64,000 nucleotides of DNA. It comes from Triatoma infestans (Eukaryota; Arthropoda; Insecta; Hemiptera; Reduviidae). A program made the translations under genes and the position numbers. Position 1 is the stretch's first letter, and each line of letters begins with the position of its first letter. Below are positions 52,001-53,819 of this stretch, piece by piece. The notes beneath the pieces were generated by a model. The model was not told the DNA's origin. It made no database searches and worked only from the letters and a program-made list of their open reading frames with translations. The stretch lies in NCBI GenBank assembly GCA_011037195.1, contig JAAEAF010002602.1:1-64000 (forward strand), in the 5' to 3' direction.

Positions 52001-52120
52001 TGATTTATATTCTTCGATTCCCAACAATCTTGACCACTTTTCAGGTTTTAATTTCATTGTTTTCTGAACACAGTTTCCCAGAAAATCCACTCTCACATCG
52101 GATGGCGGTTGTACATCCAT
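6894..52120 (-). CDS. DNAH9/11/17-like: Axonemal dynein heavy chain, DNAH9/11/17 type (N-terminal 1,373 codons, 25 exons; 3' part outside window)
   Basis: Force-generating heavy chain of the ciliary/flagellar outer dynein arm (beta chain type). Exons, 5' to 3' on the minus strand: 52120-51950, 50345-50169, 50083-49887, 47357-47221, 47153-47001, 46906-46695, 41346-41249, 41171-41036, 39290-39006, 38928-38818, 31579-31425, 31146-30951, 30866-30730, 28432-28314, 26661-26469, 26380-26216, 19825-19600, 19407-19330, 17402-17229, 17138-16969, 13531-13309, 13172-13006, 10655-10490, 10383-10260, 7042-6894. Every junction is GT-AG and keeps frame. The joined product follows vertebrate DNAH9 from its N-terminus through DHC_N1 to the beginning of DHC_N2, for example GENPTP-like NRQNPTP, DEMFGPLQDTIHLLKTY, SASLFELNIPEF and LQNPAIRERHWHQL. 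The AAA+ motor and stalk are not in the window. The start is the first ATG of the exon, preceded in frame by a TAG. Insect homologues include Dhc93AB and kl-5; which one this is cannot be decided from the tail. Introns carry nearly all the transposons of the window, yet no exon is broken. Confidence 0.95.
7391..8430 (+). repeat. Repeat family A (HINE/DINE-1-like), copy 1
   Basis: Noncoding repeat that starts tctggtgtgaaacactcaca. It has a 13-bp subterminal repeat actttctcttact near the 5' end and its inverted partner near the 3' end, a CA microsatellite at about 8,257-8,300, and a 3' hairpin (CTGTTA...TAACAG) just before agaaagtaa. Two internal blocks resembling 'aaccggaagtgcgttta' and 'gggaggggtggggtt' recur in tandem. 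No coding capacity is visible. Confidence 0.8.
8612..8655 (-). ncRNA. Hammerhead-like motif, third family
   Basis: The minus strand reads a CUUGAAAAAGA-like core, then a perfect hairpin GATAATAAATTATC, then GAAACGTTGGC. This resembles the C-U-G-A-N-G-A / stem II / G-A-A-A order of hammerhead ribozymes in Penelope-like elements. The first conserved segment is imperfect, so activity is doubtful. A better-preserved relative is at about 30,402-30,440 on the minus strand. Confidence 0.35.
8690..8924 (-). mobile_element. tRNA-derived SINE, family S2 (235 bp)
   Basis: On the minus strand a tRNA-like head has an A box (TGGTCTGGTGG) and a B box (GGTTTGATTCC), followed by an unrelated body ending GGGGGTGGG. 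A perfect 14-bp target duplication acaatcattgtaac (8676-8689 and 8925-8938) fixes both ends. A partial copy lies at 28,520-28,612. Confidence 0.9.
9051..9218 (+). mobile_element. SINE family S1, 3' portion
   Basis: Shares the body with the copies at 18,230, 28,905 and 47,856: cactgtccg...ggacagtg, gcactgagaaggctccgggc and gttgacgcgccttaaaa. The tRNA-like head is missing. Confidence 0.75.
9219..10259. other. Intronic DNA, no feature recognised
   Basis: Lies between dynein exons 25 and 24. No additional exon is needed by phase or homology, and no repeat family was recognised. Confidence 0.4.
10260..10383 (-). CDS. Dynein heavy chain exon 24 (aa 1283-1324)
   Basis: Acceptor tttacag, donor gtaaaa. 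Encodes QLWDYVYIV and DWKKTPWRKVDVENMDIEC, aligned with ELWDTIGMV and WETTPWRNINVEAMELEC. Confidence 0.96.
10490..10655 (-). CDS. Dynein heavy chain exon 23 (aa 1227-1282)
   Basis: Acceptor tttag, donor gtaatg. Encodes QESASLFELNIPEFKYLKQC (DNAH9 SESASLFEVNVPDYKQLRQC), the start of the linker (DHC_N2) region. Confidence 0.97.
10656..11492. other. Intronic DNA, no feature recognised
   Basis: Between dynein exon 23 and a family A repeat. No coding or structural signal can be supported. Confidence 0.35.
11493..12455 (-). repeat. Repeat family A, copy 2
   Basis: Reverse orientation. It opens with ttttactttctcttactcct, whose hairpin CTCTTACTCCTAGTAAGAG is intact, has a GT-rich stretch at 11,607-11,632, and ends gtgtgagtgtttcacaccag. 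The internal blocks match copy 1. Confidence 0.8.
12456..13005. other. Intronic DNA, no feature recognised
   Basis: Between repeat A copy 2 and dynein exon 22. Nothing classifiable is visible. Confidence 0.35.
13006..13172 (-). CDS. Dynein heavy chain exon 22 (aa 1172-1227)
   Basis: Acceptor ttatag, donor gtaaga. Encodes ELPEQWNNTKKLASNIKQQV and SPLQAAEV, matching DNAH9 ELPEKWNNIKKVAITVKQQV. Confidence 0.97.
13309..13531 (-). CDS. Dynein heavy chain exon 21 (aa 1097-1171)
   Basis: Acceptor attag, donor gtaatc. Encodes MGYLLKVKERQPTTDEMF and LQDTIHLLKTYEMELP, the most recognisable stretch of the outer-arm beta/DNAH9-11-17 tail. Confidence 0.97.
13532..14493. other. Intronic DNA, no feature recognised
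   Basis: Upstream (minus sense) of dynein exon 21. No exon or repeat was recognised before the foldback element. Confidence 0.35.
14494..14731 (+). repeat. Foldback element FB2, copy a (238 bp), Penelope-related
   Basis: Imperfect inverted arms (catgaaaaacact...gcgtcagt at the left, actgacgc...agtgtttttcatg at the right), flanked by an 11-bp duplication gtcttgaaaca (14483-14493 and 14732-14742). The right half matches the segment that follows the Penelope GIY-YIG relic at 60,330-60,470, which ties this family to Penelope-like elements. Confidence 0.75.
14609..14652 (+). ncRNA. Hammerhead-ribozyme-like core in FB2
   Basis: Order seen: GGACC, CTGAAGA, one extra G, stem II GCTCAT/ATGGGT (all pairs Watson-Crick or G-U) with loop TGCAAC, GAAA, C-G, TC, then GGTTT, which pairs with GGACC as stem I. 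This is the hammerhead layout with a minimal stem III. The extra base after CTGAAGA is atypical. Confidence 0.5.
14906..15038 (+). other. Coding-like island of unknown origin, cut by Tc1
   Basis: After a good acceptor-like tttatttttcag comes an open frame that includes MEPGTQLAPPSETPTSESIK and KLGVHSSNPEKARHI. Its composition is less AT-rich than the surroundings. It ends at the TA into which the Tc1 element inserted. I do not recognise the family. It could be an exon of a nested gene, a retrocopied exon or retroelement gag. Confidence 0.35.
15039..16565 (+). mobile_element. Tc1-like DNA transposon, inactive
   Basis: Terminal inverted repeats of about 50 bp begin cagtggtcaaaaaaaag at the left; the right copy is slightly damaged (ctttttttgaccagt). 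TA is at both flanks. The transposase frame starts at 15,299: paired-type HTH (TQAEVAQVVRCNQSYVSRLW), GRPRK, then LFTDD carrying the first catalytic Asp. Beyond 15,800 the frame shifts. The second and third catalytic regions (MDDNARAH; PPSSPDLHCVEH) are in other frames with an in-frame stop. A 30-bp tandem duplication lies at about 15,898-15,957. Confidence 0.92.
15299..16340 (+). pseudogene. Tc1 transposase, frameshifted
   Basis: The intact N-terminal 172 codons (15,299-15,817) hold both DNA-binding HTHs and the first catalytic Asp of the DDE triad. The remainder is recognisable to about 16,340 but broken by at least one frameshift, a stop after NARAHRA and the 30-bp duplication. It is not expected to make an active enzyme. 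Confidence 0.88.
16570..16875 (-). pseudogene. Non-LTR retroelement RNase H relic
   Basis: The minus strand encodes WIKVHSGISGNEIADS, an RNase H C-terminal motif with the last catalytic Asp, and upstream TAELTAI, the Glu-containing motif. Several stops lie between. It abuts the right end of the Tc1 element. Confidence 0.65.
16969..17138 (-). CDS. Dynein heavy chain exon 20 (aa 1041-1097)
   Basis: Acceptor attgcag, donor gtatat. Encodes FDKWFQLDILPFKISLLNAV and KWSLMFKEYLLKHVT, matching DNAH9 FDGWMKIDIRPFKASLLN and RWSLLFKQHLVDHVT. Confidence 0.96.
17229..17402 (-). CDS. Dynein heavy chain exon 19 (aa 983-1040)
   Basis: Acceptor ccctag, donor gtaggt. Encodes WMDDRQTYMQQFLTYGRQLT, aligned with the YVEDRKEVLGQFLLYGHIL region of DNAH9. 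Confidence 0.95.
17589..18229 (+). repeat. Repeat family A, copy 3
   Basis: Starts tctggtgtgaaaca with a degraded 5' subterminal repeat, and ends with a perfect hairpin CTCTTACTATTATTAGTAAGAG followed by aaagtaa. It lacks one of the two internal blocks. Confidence 0.78.
18230..18435 (+). mobile_element. tRNA-derived SINE, family S1
   Basis: The head has a B box (GGTTTGAGTCC) and a weak A box (TAGCATGCCGG), then the S1 body (cagtgttgtctgtaacgag, ggccggcagtgcactgagga, gttgacgcgccta) and an A-rich end. It directly follows the 3' end of repeat A copy 3. Confidence 0.8.
18478..18805 (+). pseudogene. cox1 (nuclear pseudogene): NUMT: nuclear copy of mitochondrial COI
   Basis: Contains the central COI barcode region: ACAGCCCATGC (TAHAF), ATTATAATTGGAGGATT (IIGGF), GGAGCCCCAGATATAGCATT (GAPDMAF), GATTCTGACTTCTACC (FWLLP) and GGAACAGGTTGAACCGTTTA (GTGWTVY). 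TGA reads as Trp and AGA as Ser, as in invertebrate mitochondria. Small indels and a scrambled 3' end show that it is non-functional. Confidence 0.92.
19002..19205 (+). mobile_element. tRNA-derived SINE, family S3 (204 bp)
   Basis: The head ggtgttggtgtagtggttat (A box) and agttcgagtcc (B box) is followed by a body ending gtccacgacacctaatttgg and gttggacgttaagc. The target duplication ttattatatttta is perfect over 13 bp (18989-19001 and 19206-19218). Confidence 0.9.
19330..19407 (-). CDS. Dynein heavy chain exon 18 (aa 957-982)
   Basis: Short 26-codon exon with acceptor tttttag and donor gtaatt. Acidic start then IREMKKEIVTNVTNIVEE, filling exactly the gap between exons 17 and 19 in the DNAH9 alignment. 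Confidence 0.88.
19600..19825 (-). CDS. Dynein heavy chain exon 17 (aa 881-956)
   Basis: Two acceptors lie 5 nt apart; the upstream one (aaatttag) keeps phase and gives the conserved CSLGY junction. Donor gttagt. Encodes IIEGLIKDITHMATLIPRV (DNAH9 IVEGLITSIFRIPSLVPRL). Confidence 0.93.
20096..21931 (-). mobile_element. SINE S3 copy interrupted by an R1-clade LINE
   Basis: A minus-strand S3 SINE whose two parts (20,096-20,246 and 21,877-21,931) are separated by a LINE. The 16-bp duplication tacatgaatatgtaaa (20080-20095 and 21932-21947) brackets the whole composite, so the SINE landed first. Confidence 0.9.
20247..21876 (-). mobile_element. R1-clade non-LTR retrotransposon, 5'-truncated
   Basis: On the minus strand the RT palm and thumb (GAAQGSILGPDLWN, then VGYADDIAAVVVA with the catalytic DD) are open from 21,858 to 21,100. 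The C-terminal domain (HRGRWTARLIPSLEEWVSRK, then HGEVDYFLTQFLTGHG) and the last segment follow in other frames (shifts near 21,050 and 20,640). A poly(A) tail, seen as a T-run at 20,250-20,276, abuts an 11-bp duplication ggggtcctccc (20236-20246 and 21877-21887). Its GC-rich coding contrasts with the AT-rich surroundings. Confidence 0.9.
22013..22799 (+). mobile_element. Non-LTR retrotransposon 3' end, family K-LINE
   Basis: Encodes the C-terminal part of a reverse-transcriptase protein: FKYLGSIITNKNG, GRLKWLGHLERMD, HPGRPRIRWMEDVEVDL and EWQEIVKEAKVLQGL, ending in a GAA-repeat tail. A frameshift lies near 22,165. The target duplication aattaacaaaaaa (21999-22011 and 22800-22812) marks a 5'-truncated insertion. 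Related 3' ends occur on the minus strand at 43,500-43,820 and more distantly at 45,590-46,020. Confidence 0.88.
22813..23320. other. AT-rich intronic DNA
   Basis: Part of the 6.4-kb intron between dynein exons 16 and 17. No feature was recognised. Confidence 0.35.
23330..23700 (+). pseudogene. Degenerate non-LTR RT relic
   Basis: A short stretch reads YLGITISEKGSLDMNN followed by GRKIITMLIPVL, the conserved RT thumb motif of non-LTR elements, with stops around it. It is too decayed to assign to a clade. Confidence 0.5.
23849..23955. repeat. Foldback element FB1, copy b (single arm)
   Basis: Matches the left arm of FB1 (tcagagatattttccgtggt, tgttcgcc-like gcgttcgcccattatcagga). No second arm is present, so this is a half element. 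Confidence 0.7.
24045..24195 (-). mobile_element. Diverged SINE S3 copy
   Basis: Minus strand: cgtccaactaccgatcaggg and a B-box complement gggaatcgaaccc resemble the S3 copies at 19,002 and 20,096, with many substitutions. Confidence 0.5.
24367..24673. repeat. Foldback element FB1, copy c
   Basis: Both arms are present (tgtggtcatcgaccggtttc and gggcgaacggccgaaaccg) with the extended end ttggttccgcagagc on the left. The right arm has a C-run replacing the middle of the hammerhead-like motif. A short imperfect flank repeat (ataatttat/ataatctat) may be its target duplication. Confidence 0.75.
24735..25484 (+). mobile_element. RH-LINE copy 3, 5'-truncated
   Basis: The plus strand begins at the RNase H motif SDSQEAALDG, then EGNERADHWLGR, then the Cys-rich tail (LSLSRTGLRILVGVVTGHT, CQNC, CQCPRF). 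It ends with TAA repeats (ctaataataata) at about 25,470-25,484. Frame changes and a stop after the first third make it inactive. Confidence 0.82.
25659..26090 (+). repeat. Repeat family A, copy 4 (truncated)
   Basis: Recognisable start atctggtttgaaacactcca and a degraded TTCTTACACTG; later blocks fade before dynein exon 16. Confidence 0.5.
26216..26380 (-). CDS. Dynein heavy chain exon 16 (aa 826-881)
   Basis: Acceptor ttaaag, donor gtgata. Encodes KENLTLFGMEGKEDAESWKA and VDYIDAIVNNSLL, aligned with the Q-x-NLGLF to NSIDNLLL segment of DNAH9. Confidence 0.93.
26469..26661 (-). CDS. Dynein heavy chain exon 15 (aa 762-826)
   Basis: Acceptor ttgtag, donor gtattt. Encodes NENKDSLLSLDDKVEKIEK (DNAH9 RESLLSLDDRHDRMEK). 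A GTAATG inside the exon is not used, because the reading frame and the homology run through it. Confidence 0.94.
26745..28110 (+). pseudogene. Ty3/Gypsy-type gag-pol relic
   Basis: Gag-like WDYYIQRFERELKLQRIR then LLTKLDRNTFRTLIDKIGP, a degraded zinc knuckle (CPAIGNFCNLCKNVGH), and further on the entry to a reverse transcriptase (KICKARPVPFALQKTVGTE). Multiple stops and frameshifts are present. No LTRs were found. This is a different lineage from the errantivirus-like element at 32,716. Confidence 0.72.
28314..28432 (-). CDS. Dynein heavy chain exon 14 (aa 722-762)
   Basis: Acceptor tctacag, donor gtaaaa. Encodes WYNKMRRESRLVEFELV and AEYNLNWNSEG, matching DNAH9 NWYNKV and AEETLNWKTEG. Confidence 0.95.
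28520..28612 (-). mobile_element. SINE S2 fragment
   Basis: Shares ggcttgccagg and ggtaagcacgccgcggtt with the complete S2 copy at 8,690-8,924; both ends are missing. Confidence 0.6.
28905..29118 (+). mobile_element. tRNA-derived SINE, family S1 (best copy)
   Basis: tRNA-like head ggattagctcagtgtttagc (A box) and ggttcgagtcc (B box), then the S1 body with cactgtccggtactagacag and gcactgagaaggctccgggc, ending gacgcgccttaaatt plus A-rich tail. It is a SINE head, not a tRNA gene: no complete cloverleaf follows. Confidence 0.85.
29152..29476. repeat. Simple repeats: (TTA)n and a poly(A) run
   Basis: TTA units at about 29,155-29,175 and an A-run of over 20 near 29,449-29,470; no gene. Confidence 0.8.
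29869..30160. repeat. Foldback element FB1, copy d (best copy, 292 bp)
   Basis: Nearly perfect arms flanked by gacttttttggtg / gacttctttggtg (29856-29868 and 30161-30173; 12 of 13 identical). It is nested in hAT element 2, so it is younger than that insertion. The left end has the roughly 30-base extension (tggtggttggttccgcagag) absent from the right. Confidence 0.88.
30081..30119 (+). ncRNA. Hammerhead-ribozyme-like core in FB1 (right arm)
   Basis: GCATC, CTGAAGA, one extra T, stem II GGGC/GCCC with loop GAAA, GAAA, stem III CCGG, TC, GATG. The terminal GATG pairs with the leading CATC as stem I, the expected hammerhead topology with self-complementary minimal stem III. The mirrored left arm holds the same core on the minus strand (29,938-29,977), with TT at the cleavage position. 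Confidence 0.55.
30730..30866 (-). CDS. Dynein heavy chain exon 13 (aa 677-722)
   Basis: Acceptor ttttag, donor gtgagc. Encodes LREVHYLQLEDHHGIPQSAL, aligned with DNAH9 LKEMSYLEPREMKHMPETA. Confidence 0.93.
30951..31146 (-). CDS. Dynein heavy chain exon 12 (aa 611-676)
   Basis: Acceptor ttttag, donor gtttaa (weak consensus), phase 2 in and 0 out. Encodes KWAESVDEQIEENLKRSII followed by LISLNFHPQ, aligned with DNAH9 NFNPQL. Confidence 0.92.
31425..31579 (-). CDS. Dynein heavy chain exon 11 (aa 560-611)
   Basis: Acceptor tttag, donor gtacat, leaves phase 2. Encodes MPPVAGAIRWVEMLRERI, the conserved P-x-VAG-x-RW-x-x-x-LR motif of axonemal dynein tails. Confidence 0.95.
31795..31960 (+). repeat. 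Foldback element FB2, copy c (degraded)
   Basis: Arms gctttgctagaaatcgacgt and acgtcggtttctagcat, and the shared block cttttaaggtgtaacga then ctgaagaggct, as in FB2 copies at 14,494 and 60,330. Confidence 0.65.
31961..32349 (+). mobile_element. LINE 3' end (jockey-like, RNase H/Zn tail)
   Basis: Reads NKLRILTGHCRLRKALV, then CKAVTQRRFRNLGSYQEE and FLRSLTPVRVL, the C-terminal tail typical of jockey-related insect LINEs, followed by a 16-base A-run at 32,333-32,349. No open frame covers it all. Confidence 0.65.
32565..32715 (-). repeat. Repeat family A, copy 5, part 1 (split by LTR element)
   Basis: Family A internal block ending ...gaagaaaaatcga; it resumes at 38,616 after the LTR element. 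The tcga is duplicated on both sides. Confidence 0.72.
32716..32955 (+). repeat. 5' LTR (240 bp)
   Basis: A TATA-like tttatataaata lies near 32,770 and an attaaata-type signal near 32,905. Four differences from the 3' LTR (about 98% identity) imply a fairly recent insertion. Confidence 0.95.
32955..32975 (+). promoter_or_regulatory. Primer-binding site, tRNA-Lys-like
   Basis: The sequence tggcgcccgc followed by gaacagggac starts at the last LTR base. It resembles a tRNA-Lys-complementary site with a 2-base insertion after TGGCGCCC. Confidence 0.65.
33212..34332 (+). pseudogene. gag: gag of the LTR element, broken by one frameshift
   Basis: The ATG at 33,212 opens a capsid-like protein (EDYDHIPYFDGNPSELAFF, then SYEILKDEILQTKMNA) with a Gln/Asn/Pro/Tyr-rich tail. 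The frame ends at 33,973; the same tail continues one base earlier in frame from 33,961 to 34,332 (PRLPPGYFSQN, then HELTHCQQENY), so a single indel near 33,960 splits it. A leader frame upstream of 33,212 is probably noncoding. No CCHC knuckle is visible, as usual for errantivirus gag. Confidence 0.85.
34329..34660 (+). pseudogene. pol (pro part): Protease region, then deletion junction
   Basis: Overlaps the gag end in the -1 frame, consistent with programmed frameshifting. WLVDTGSAENYINP carries the aspartic protease DTG. The frame runs to a stop near 34,670. At about 34,610-34,625 the sequence jumps from just after protease to the end of the RT, so the polymerase core with the YxDD motif is absent. 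Confidence 0.82.
34667..36919 (+). pseudogene. pol: pol remainder: RT tail, RNase H, integrase (750-codon open frame)
   Basis: The RT connection (ARPLTLSLRKD) leads into RNase H with its acidic residues in TTDASNYAIGAVLSQ, TIEKELLAI, QTDHKPL and VVADALSR. An integrase follows, with an HHCC finger (HRGIHEVYRSL, then NNCSLCK) and catalytic Asp residues in GDILHYDG and FDNGTEFKNG. At the third catalytic position the sequence is SNGLINRAHSTL: the expected Glu is Asn, so strand transfer should be lost. The frame is open, but the enzyme set lacks the RT core. The end overlaps env. Confidence 0.9.
36789..38366 (+). pseudogene. env: env-like gene, frameshifted
   Basis: Overlaps the pol end in another frame, as in errantiviruses. 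Frame 1 (36,789-37,256) ends shortly after the furin-type site RPKRG and fusion-peptide-like GLINGLGKAISWLTGN. A one-base shift continues at 37,265 (VIEEFNHDIQIIRTNND) to about 37,800. At least two more frame changes lie between 37,800 and 37,910. The last frame has FLTFRTNRIV and a hydrophobic membrane anchor (YLSILPILLLLSLLLYVFYV), ending at 38,366. No functional envelope can be made. Confidence 0.88.
38376..38615 (+). repeat. 3' LTR (240 bp)
   Basis: Directly follows the polypurine tract at 38,364-38,375. Same length as the 5' LTR with four substitutions. Confidence 0.95.
38616..38798 (-). repeat. Repeat family A, copy 5, part 2
   Basis: Continues the family A block (tcgattaaccagaac), contains the GT microsatellite at 38,757-38,777 and ends tttttcaaaccag. 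Its agtaagagaaagt is the subterminal repeat. Confidence 0.75.
38818..38928 (-). CDS. Dynein heavy chain exon 10 (aa 523-559)
   Basis: Acceptor tttcag, donor gtaagg. Encodes SFLERPLIKKEFDEKFDQIK (DNAH9 LLERPLVARDTSDKY). The next intron (7.2 kb) contains the errantivirus-like LTR element in the opposite orientation. Confidence 0.95.
39006..39290 (-). CDS. Dynein heavy chain exon 9 (aa 428-522)
   Basis: Acceptor tttccag, donor gtaata, phase 0/0. Encodes FLTVVEFVKLERVEIGNVKG and DLDKRLAAILCLAFDDCCNL, characteristic of DHC_N1. Confidence 0.96.
39523..40728 (+). mobile_element. hAT element 1, internally deleted
   Basis: Ends cagtggtcggcaa and ttgccgactattg (11 of 13 matching as inverted repeats), with an 8-bp target duplication tcctatac (39515-39522 and 40729-40736), the hAT hallmark. 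It contains only the C-terminal half of a transposase. Located in dynein intron 8. Confidence 0.93.
39703..40388 (+). pseudogene. hAT transposase C-terminal relic
   Basis: The frame 39,703-40,161 includes LNMKEAFLGRFKNFRN. After a frameshift near 40,158 it continues as FAVLSLFGSTYLCEQSFSSM then KSKLRNRLIDENLES, the hAT dimerisation domain, to a stop at 40,388. The N-terminal zinc finger and most of the catalytic region are missing. Confidence 0.88.
41036..41171 (-). CDS. Dynein heavy chain exon 8 (aa 382-427)
   Basis: Acceptor tatttag, donor gtaaat. Encodes WTFHPNVVFERFNNFKERL, aligned with WDFQSSLVFVRLDGFLGQL of DNAH9. Confidence 0.94.
41249..41346 (-). CDS. Dynein heavy chain exon 7 (aa 350-382)
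   Basis: Acceptor ttataag, donor gtaagt, phase 0 in and 2 out. Helical tail segment (YMDPSSIFQTDIDEALQRV), aligned with DNAH9 YLSPEDLLRSEVEES. Confidence 0.92.
41347..42389. other. Intronic DNA, no feature recognised
   Basis: First part (genomic left end) of the 5.3-kb intron between dynein exons 6 and 7. No classifiable repeat. Confidence 0.35.
42390..43246 (+). repeat. Repeat family A, copy 6
   Basis: Starts atctgatgtgaaacactcaa and has the 5' subterminal repeat actttctcttact, a local duplication of aactagttatgtggtac, a CA/CG microsatellite at 43,159-43,203, the 3' hairpin CTTACTCGGAGTAAG and end agaaagtaa. Confidence 0.8.
43500..43820 (-). mobile_element. K-LINE 3' end
   Basis: The minus strand reads RMSWLKDVKKDLKSWKRKAQ then KLITKEVKALPCAVL and an A/G-rich tail, homologous to the end of the LINE at 22,013-22,799. 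A 60-bp piece of it recurs at 44,397-44,459 inside the next repeat. Confidence 0.6.
43983..45509 (-). repeat. Repeat family A, copy 7 (long, 1.5 kb)
   Basis: Reverse orientation, from tttactttctcaatttccta to gtgtgaatctttcacaccag. Extra internal blocks and the 60-bp K-LINE-like piece at 44,397-44,459 explain its length. Confidence 0.7.
45590..46020 (-). pseudogene. Non-LTR RT C-terminal relic
   Basis: The minus strand reads ELYGEVNIVASVKQARLRWL then RHLERMKEERFPKRLLF, the RLRWLGH-x-x-RM motif family of insect LINEs, with stops on both sides. Confidence 0.6.
46129..46608. repeat. Direct segmental duplication of the dynein exon 2 acceptor region (copy)
   Basis: About 95% identical to 50,318-50,778 in the same orientation. 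On the minus strand it carries the last ~430 nt of intron 1, the intact acceptor ttag, and the first 28 nt of exon 2. A partial internal tandem repeat (gccattcaaattta) makes it 19 bp longer. It lies in intron 6, 87 bp downstream of exon 6. Confidence 0.9.
46695..46906 (-). CDS. Dynein heavy chain exon 6 (aa 279-349)
   Basis: Acceptor ttttag, donor gtaaat. Encodes MHTVCLVWSNCKYY and SGRIIVLLKQIINLIIEQ (DNAH9: LLHVVCLIWATCKSY). The downstream intron begins close to the duplicated exon-2 acceptor segment. Confidence 0.95.
47001..47153 (-). CDS. Dynein heavy chain exon 5 (aa 228-279)
   Basis: Phase 1 in and phase 1 out. Encodes ISFWTQRRENLQYIYDQM, matching the EFWKSRYEDLKYIYNQL tail helix of DNAH9. 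Confidence 0.95.
47221..47357 (-). CDS. Dynein heavy chain exon 4 (aa 182-228)
   Basis: The acceptor follows a 19-nt T run; donor gtataa, leaves phase 1. Encodes IEGVVIKWATQINDVL and NRQNPTPSS, the start of the DHC_N1 tail domain. Confidence 0.94.
47856..47999 (+). mobile_element. SINE family S1, 3' portion
   Basis: Shares agcctctacagctcactgtc, ggaggccggcag and tgacgcgcctta with other S1 copies, followed by an A-run. The head is absent. Confidence 0.75.
48000..48639. other. Intronic DNA, no feature recognised
   Basis: AT-rich stretch in the intron between dynein exons 3 and 4. Confidence 0.35.
48640..49720 (+). pseudogene. Possible decayed LINE (RNase H-like)
   Basis: This 1-kb block is less AT-rich than its surroundings. 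It has two short frames and a stretch LGRNNKVDLYWVKGYLRGG, similar to the L-G-x-x-N-x-V-x-L-x-W-V-x-G-H motif of LINE RNase H. Stops are frequent. The assignment is tentative. Confidence 0.35.
49887..50083 (-). CDS. Dynein heavy chain exon 3 (aa 117-182)
   Basis: Acceptor tttccag, donor gtaaat, ends in phase 2. Encodes VAGKTVLPMPIG, aligned with the VKGKTLLPLP segment of DNAH9. Confidence 0.95.
50169..50345 (-). CDS. Dynein heavy chain exon 2 (aa 58-116)
   Basis: Acceptor ttttag, donor gtaagt, phase 0/0. Contains IYGDLATKPIEQLAILVDE, corresponding to the VCGDLPAAPLEHLAALFSE stretch of vertebrate DNAH9. Its first 28 nt and the intron upstream are duplicated at 46,129-46,608. Confidence 0.93.
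50318..50778. repeat. Direct segmental duplication (source copy, with real exon 2 acceptor)
   Basis: Contains the functional 3' splice site of exon 2 at 50,346. It ends where similarity to 46,129-46,608 stops (tctatctattaa). Confidence 0.9.
50779..51949. other. Remainder of dynein intron 1
   Basis: AT-rich; no exon or known repeat seen. Confidence 0.4.
51950..52120 (-). CDS. Dynein heavy chain exon 1 (aa 1-57)
   Basis: ATG at 52120-52118, an upstream in-frame TAG, and donor gtaaaa after SQ. It encodes the extreme N-terminus (VDFLGNCVQKTMKLKPEKW), matching the short leading helix of DNAH9. The sequence ATTGCAG a little upstream could be an acceptor of a 5'-UTR exon. Confidence 0.85.
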
Positions 52121-53819
52121 GATTTTAATGTGCAAACTAATCAGCAACTAATTTAAGTCTGCAATGATTATAATAAATAAATATGAAGGTAGATTTAATA
52201 TGAAATTATTCTAGGGATGAGAGGCGAAAAGCTTGGTAAAGAATCCTTAGGAAAGTGAAATTCTTTTGATCAGTTTTATTTACTTAAGATATAAATACAA
52301 AATTTAATAAAACTAGCAAAAATGAATATAAGGATTTTGTGATTTAGTGCAATTCTAATCTTTTTCTGACGCATAAACCATAATGCGTACTTTGTTTATA
52401 TTTTTTACCACAGCTAAGGAAAAATGGAAGTTATTAGATAAAAATTGAAGGATTTAAAAGAATATGTCAGACCACATTAACTAATCCATTCTGGTTTTGA
52501 TTTTACATATAGCTTTCAAGCATCGACAATTCCACGTCATTCATTCTTGTAGATGTGCTCAATGGCTGCCGGTTAAACAAAATAATGATTGGTGGCTGTA
52601 GTGAGATATTCTTGGTCATTAAAGGACTTTTCTCCGGTACCTGGTGGGATCCCGTACTTAGCATTGCGCTTTGTAGGGACATCTCTAGACAGTAAAACTT
52701 CTGCTGGGCACCTATTTACCGTTTGTGAGGCTGAGAAGGAAACATTCTAAAAAGAATTAAACTGCTTTCGCTTAAGGAAGTTACTAATTAAGGACGCTAT
52801 AAAAAATAAAGTACAAAATTCTAATATAAATGCCATAATCGAAGGAATTGTAGGAGTGATGATGTTTTACTGCATGTTAGATTTGCAATATTTTGGCATT
52901 AATACAATACTGTAGAATTTTGTATGACAAAAAATTATTAATTGACTTTGATAAATCTGAGGCTATTTTTACAGATCCTCAGCTGAAACGCCCATGGAAC
53001 CAATTTTGATGTAATATTTATTGGCTAATGTACATTTGCTTGATATACAATACTTGAAGGTGCTAACCAGTTGTTAATTTCTTGCAGTTTTTTGTATAGA
53101 TATATAGCTTCTATTTTTCCAGCTGTATTTTGTATGTAACTGTCAGTAGCCTAGGTTATAGGTATGGGTAAACTAGGGCGTAACAAATATATAAATCTAA
53201 CCTAGGAACACATTAAAGACCAAATTGCAGTGCAAAGAAATTAGATTAAAATTAGATTATTCGCTGTAATTTTCAAACAAGAAACTGATATTTAAATCCA
53301 ATTTTATTGTAGTGAAGTGAAATAAATGATACTGAGTTCTTTGTCTTTTTAAAAAAGGACGAGAACTAAAAACATGAAATAAAGGACAGTTGGCAACCCT
53401 ACCTTCAGGTAATAATTTATTCTTTAGATTACATTAGATTATTTAATCTCTTCAACATTTACCATCTTTTCGTCATCAAGATAAAAATGTTAATGTATTC
53501 TTTAAACAGCTTTCTTGTTATATACATAATGCAAGATTTATTTTTATTGAATAACATTTTGCTGTTGCTATCATATTTCATGATTTCAAACATTCATTTC
53601 CCCTTGCTCTTTTCCTGAAATCCTTATTAAAAGATCATCGCTGAGTGTTACTACTTCCACATCTTTATTGAATATAAATTCCAAAAACTGATTAAAAAAG
53701 AAATCCAGGTGATGAACAAGATCCCTGAGGACAGCCTTTAGATAATTACCTAACATTTCCATATTTTGTTTTCATGATTAATTTCCTACACGGGAAATAG
53801 TATTTCATTAAATAATACA
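52121..53819. other. 5' flank of the dynein gene / intergenic
   Basis: Would contain the dynein promoter. No TATA box, initiator or X-box could be identified with confidence. A candidate acceptor (attgcag) about 40 nt upstream of the ATG hints at a noncoding first exon. Confidence 0.4.
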
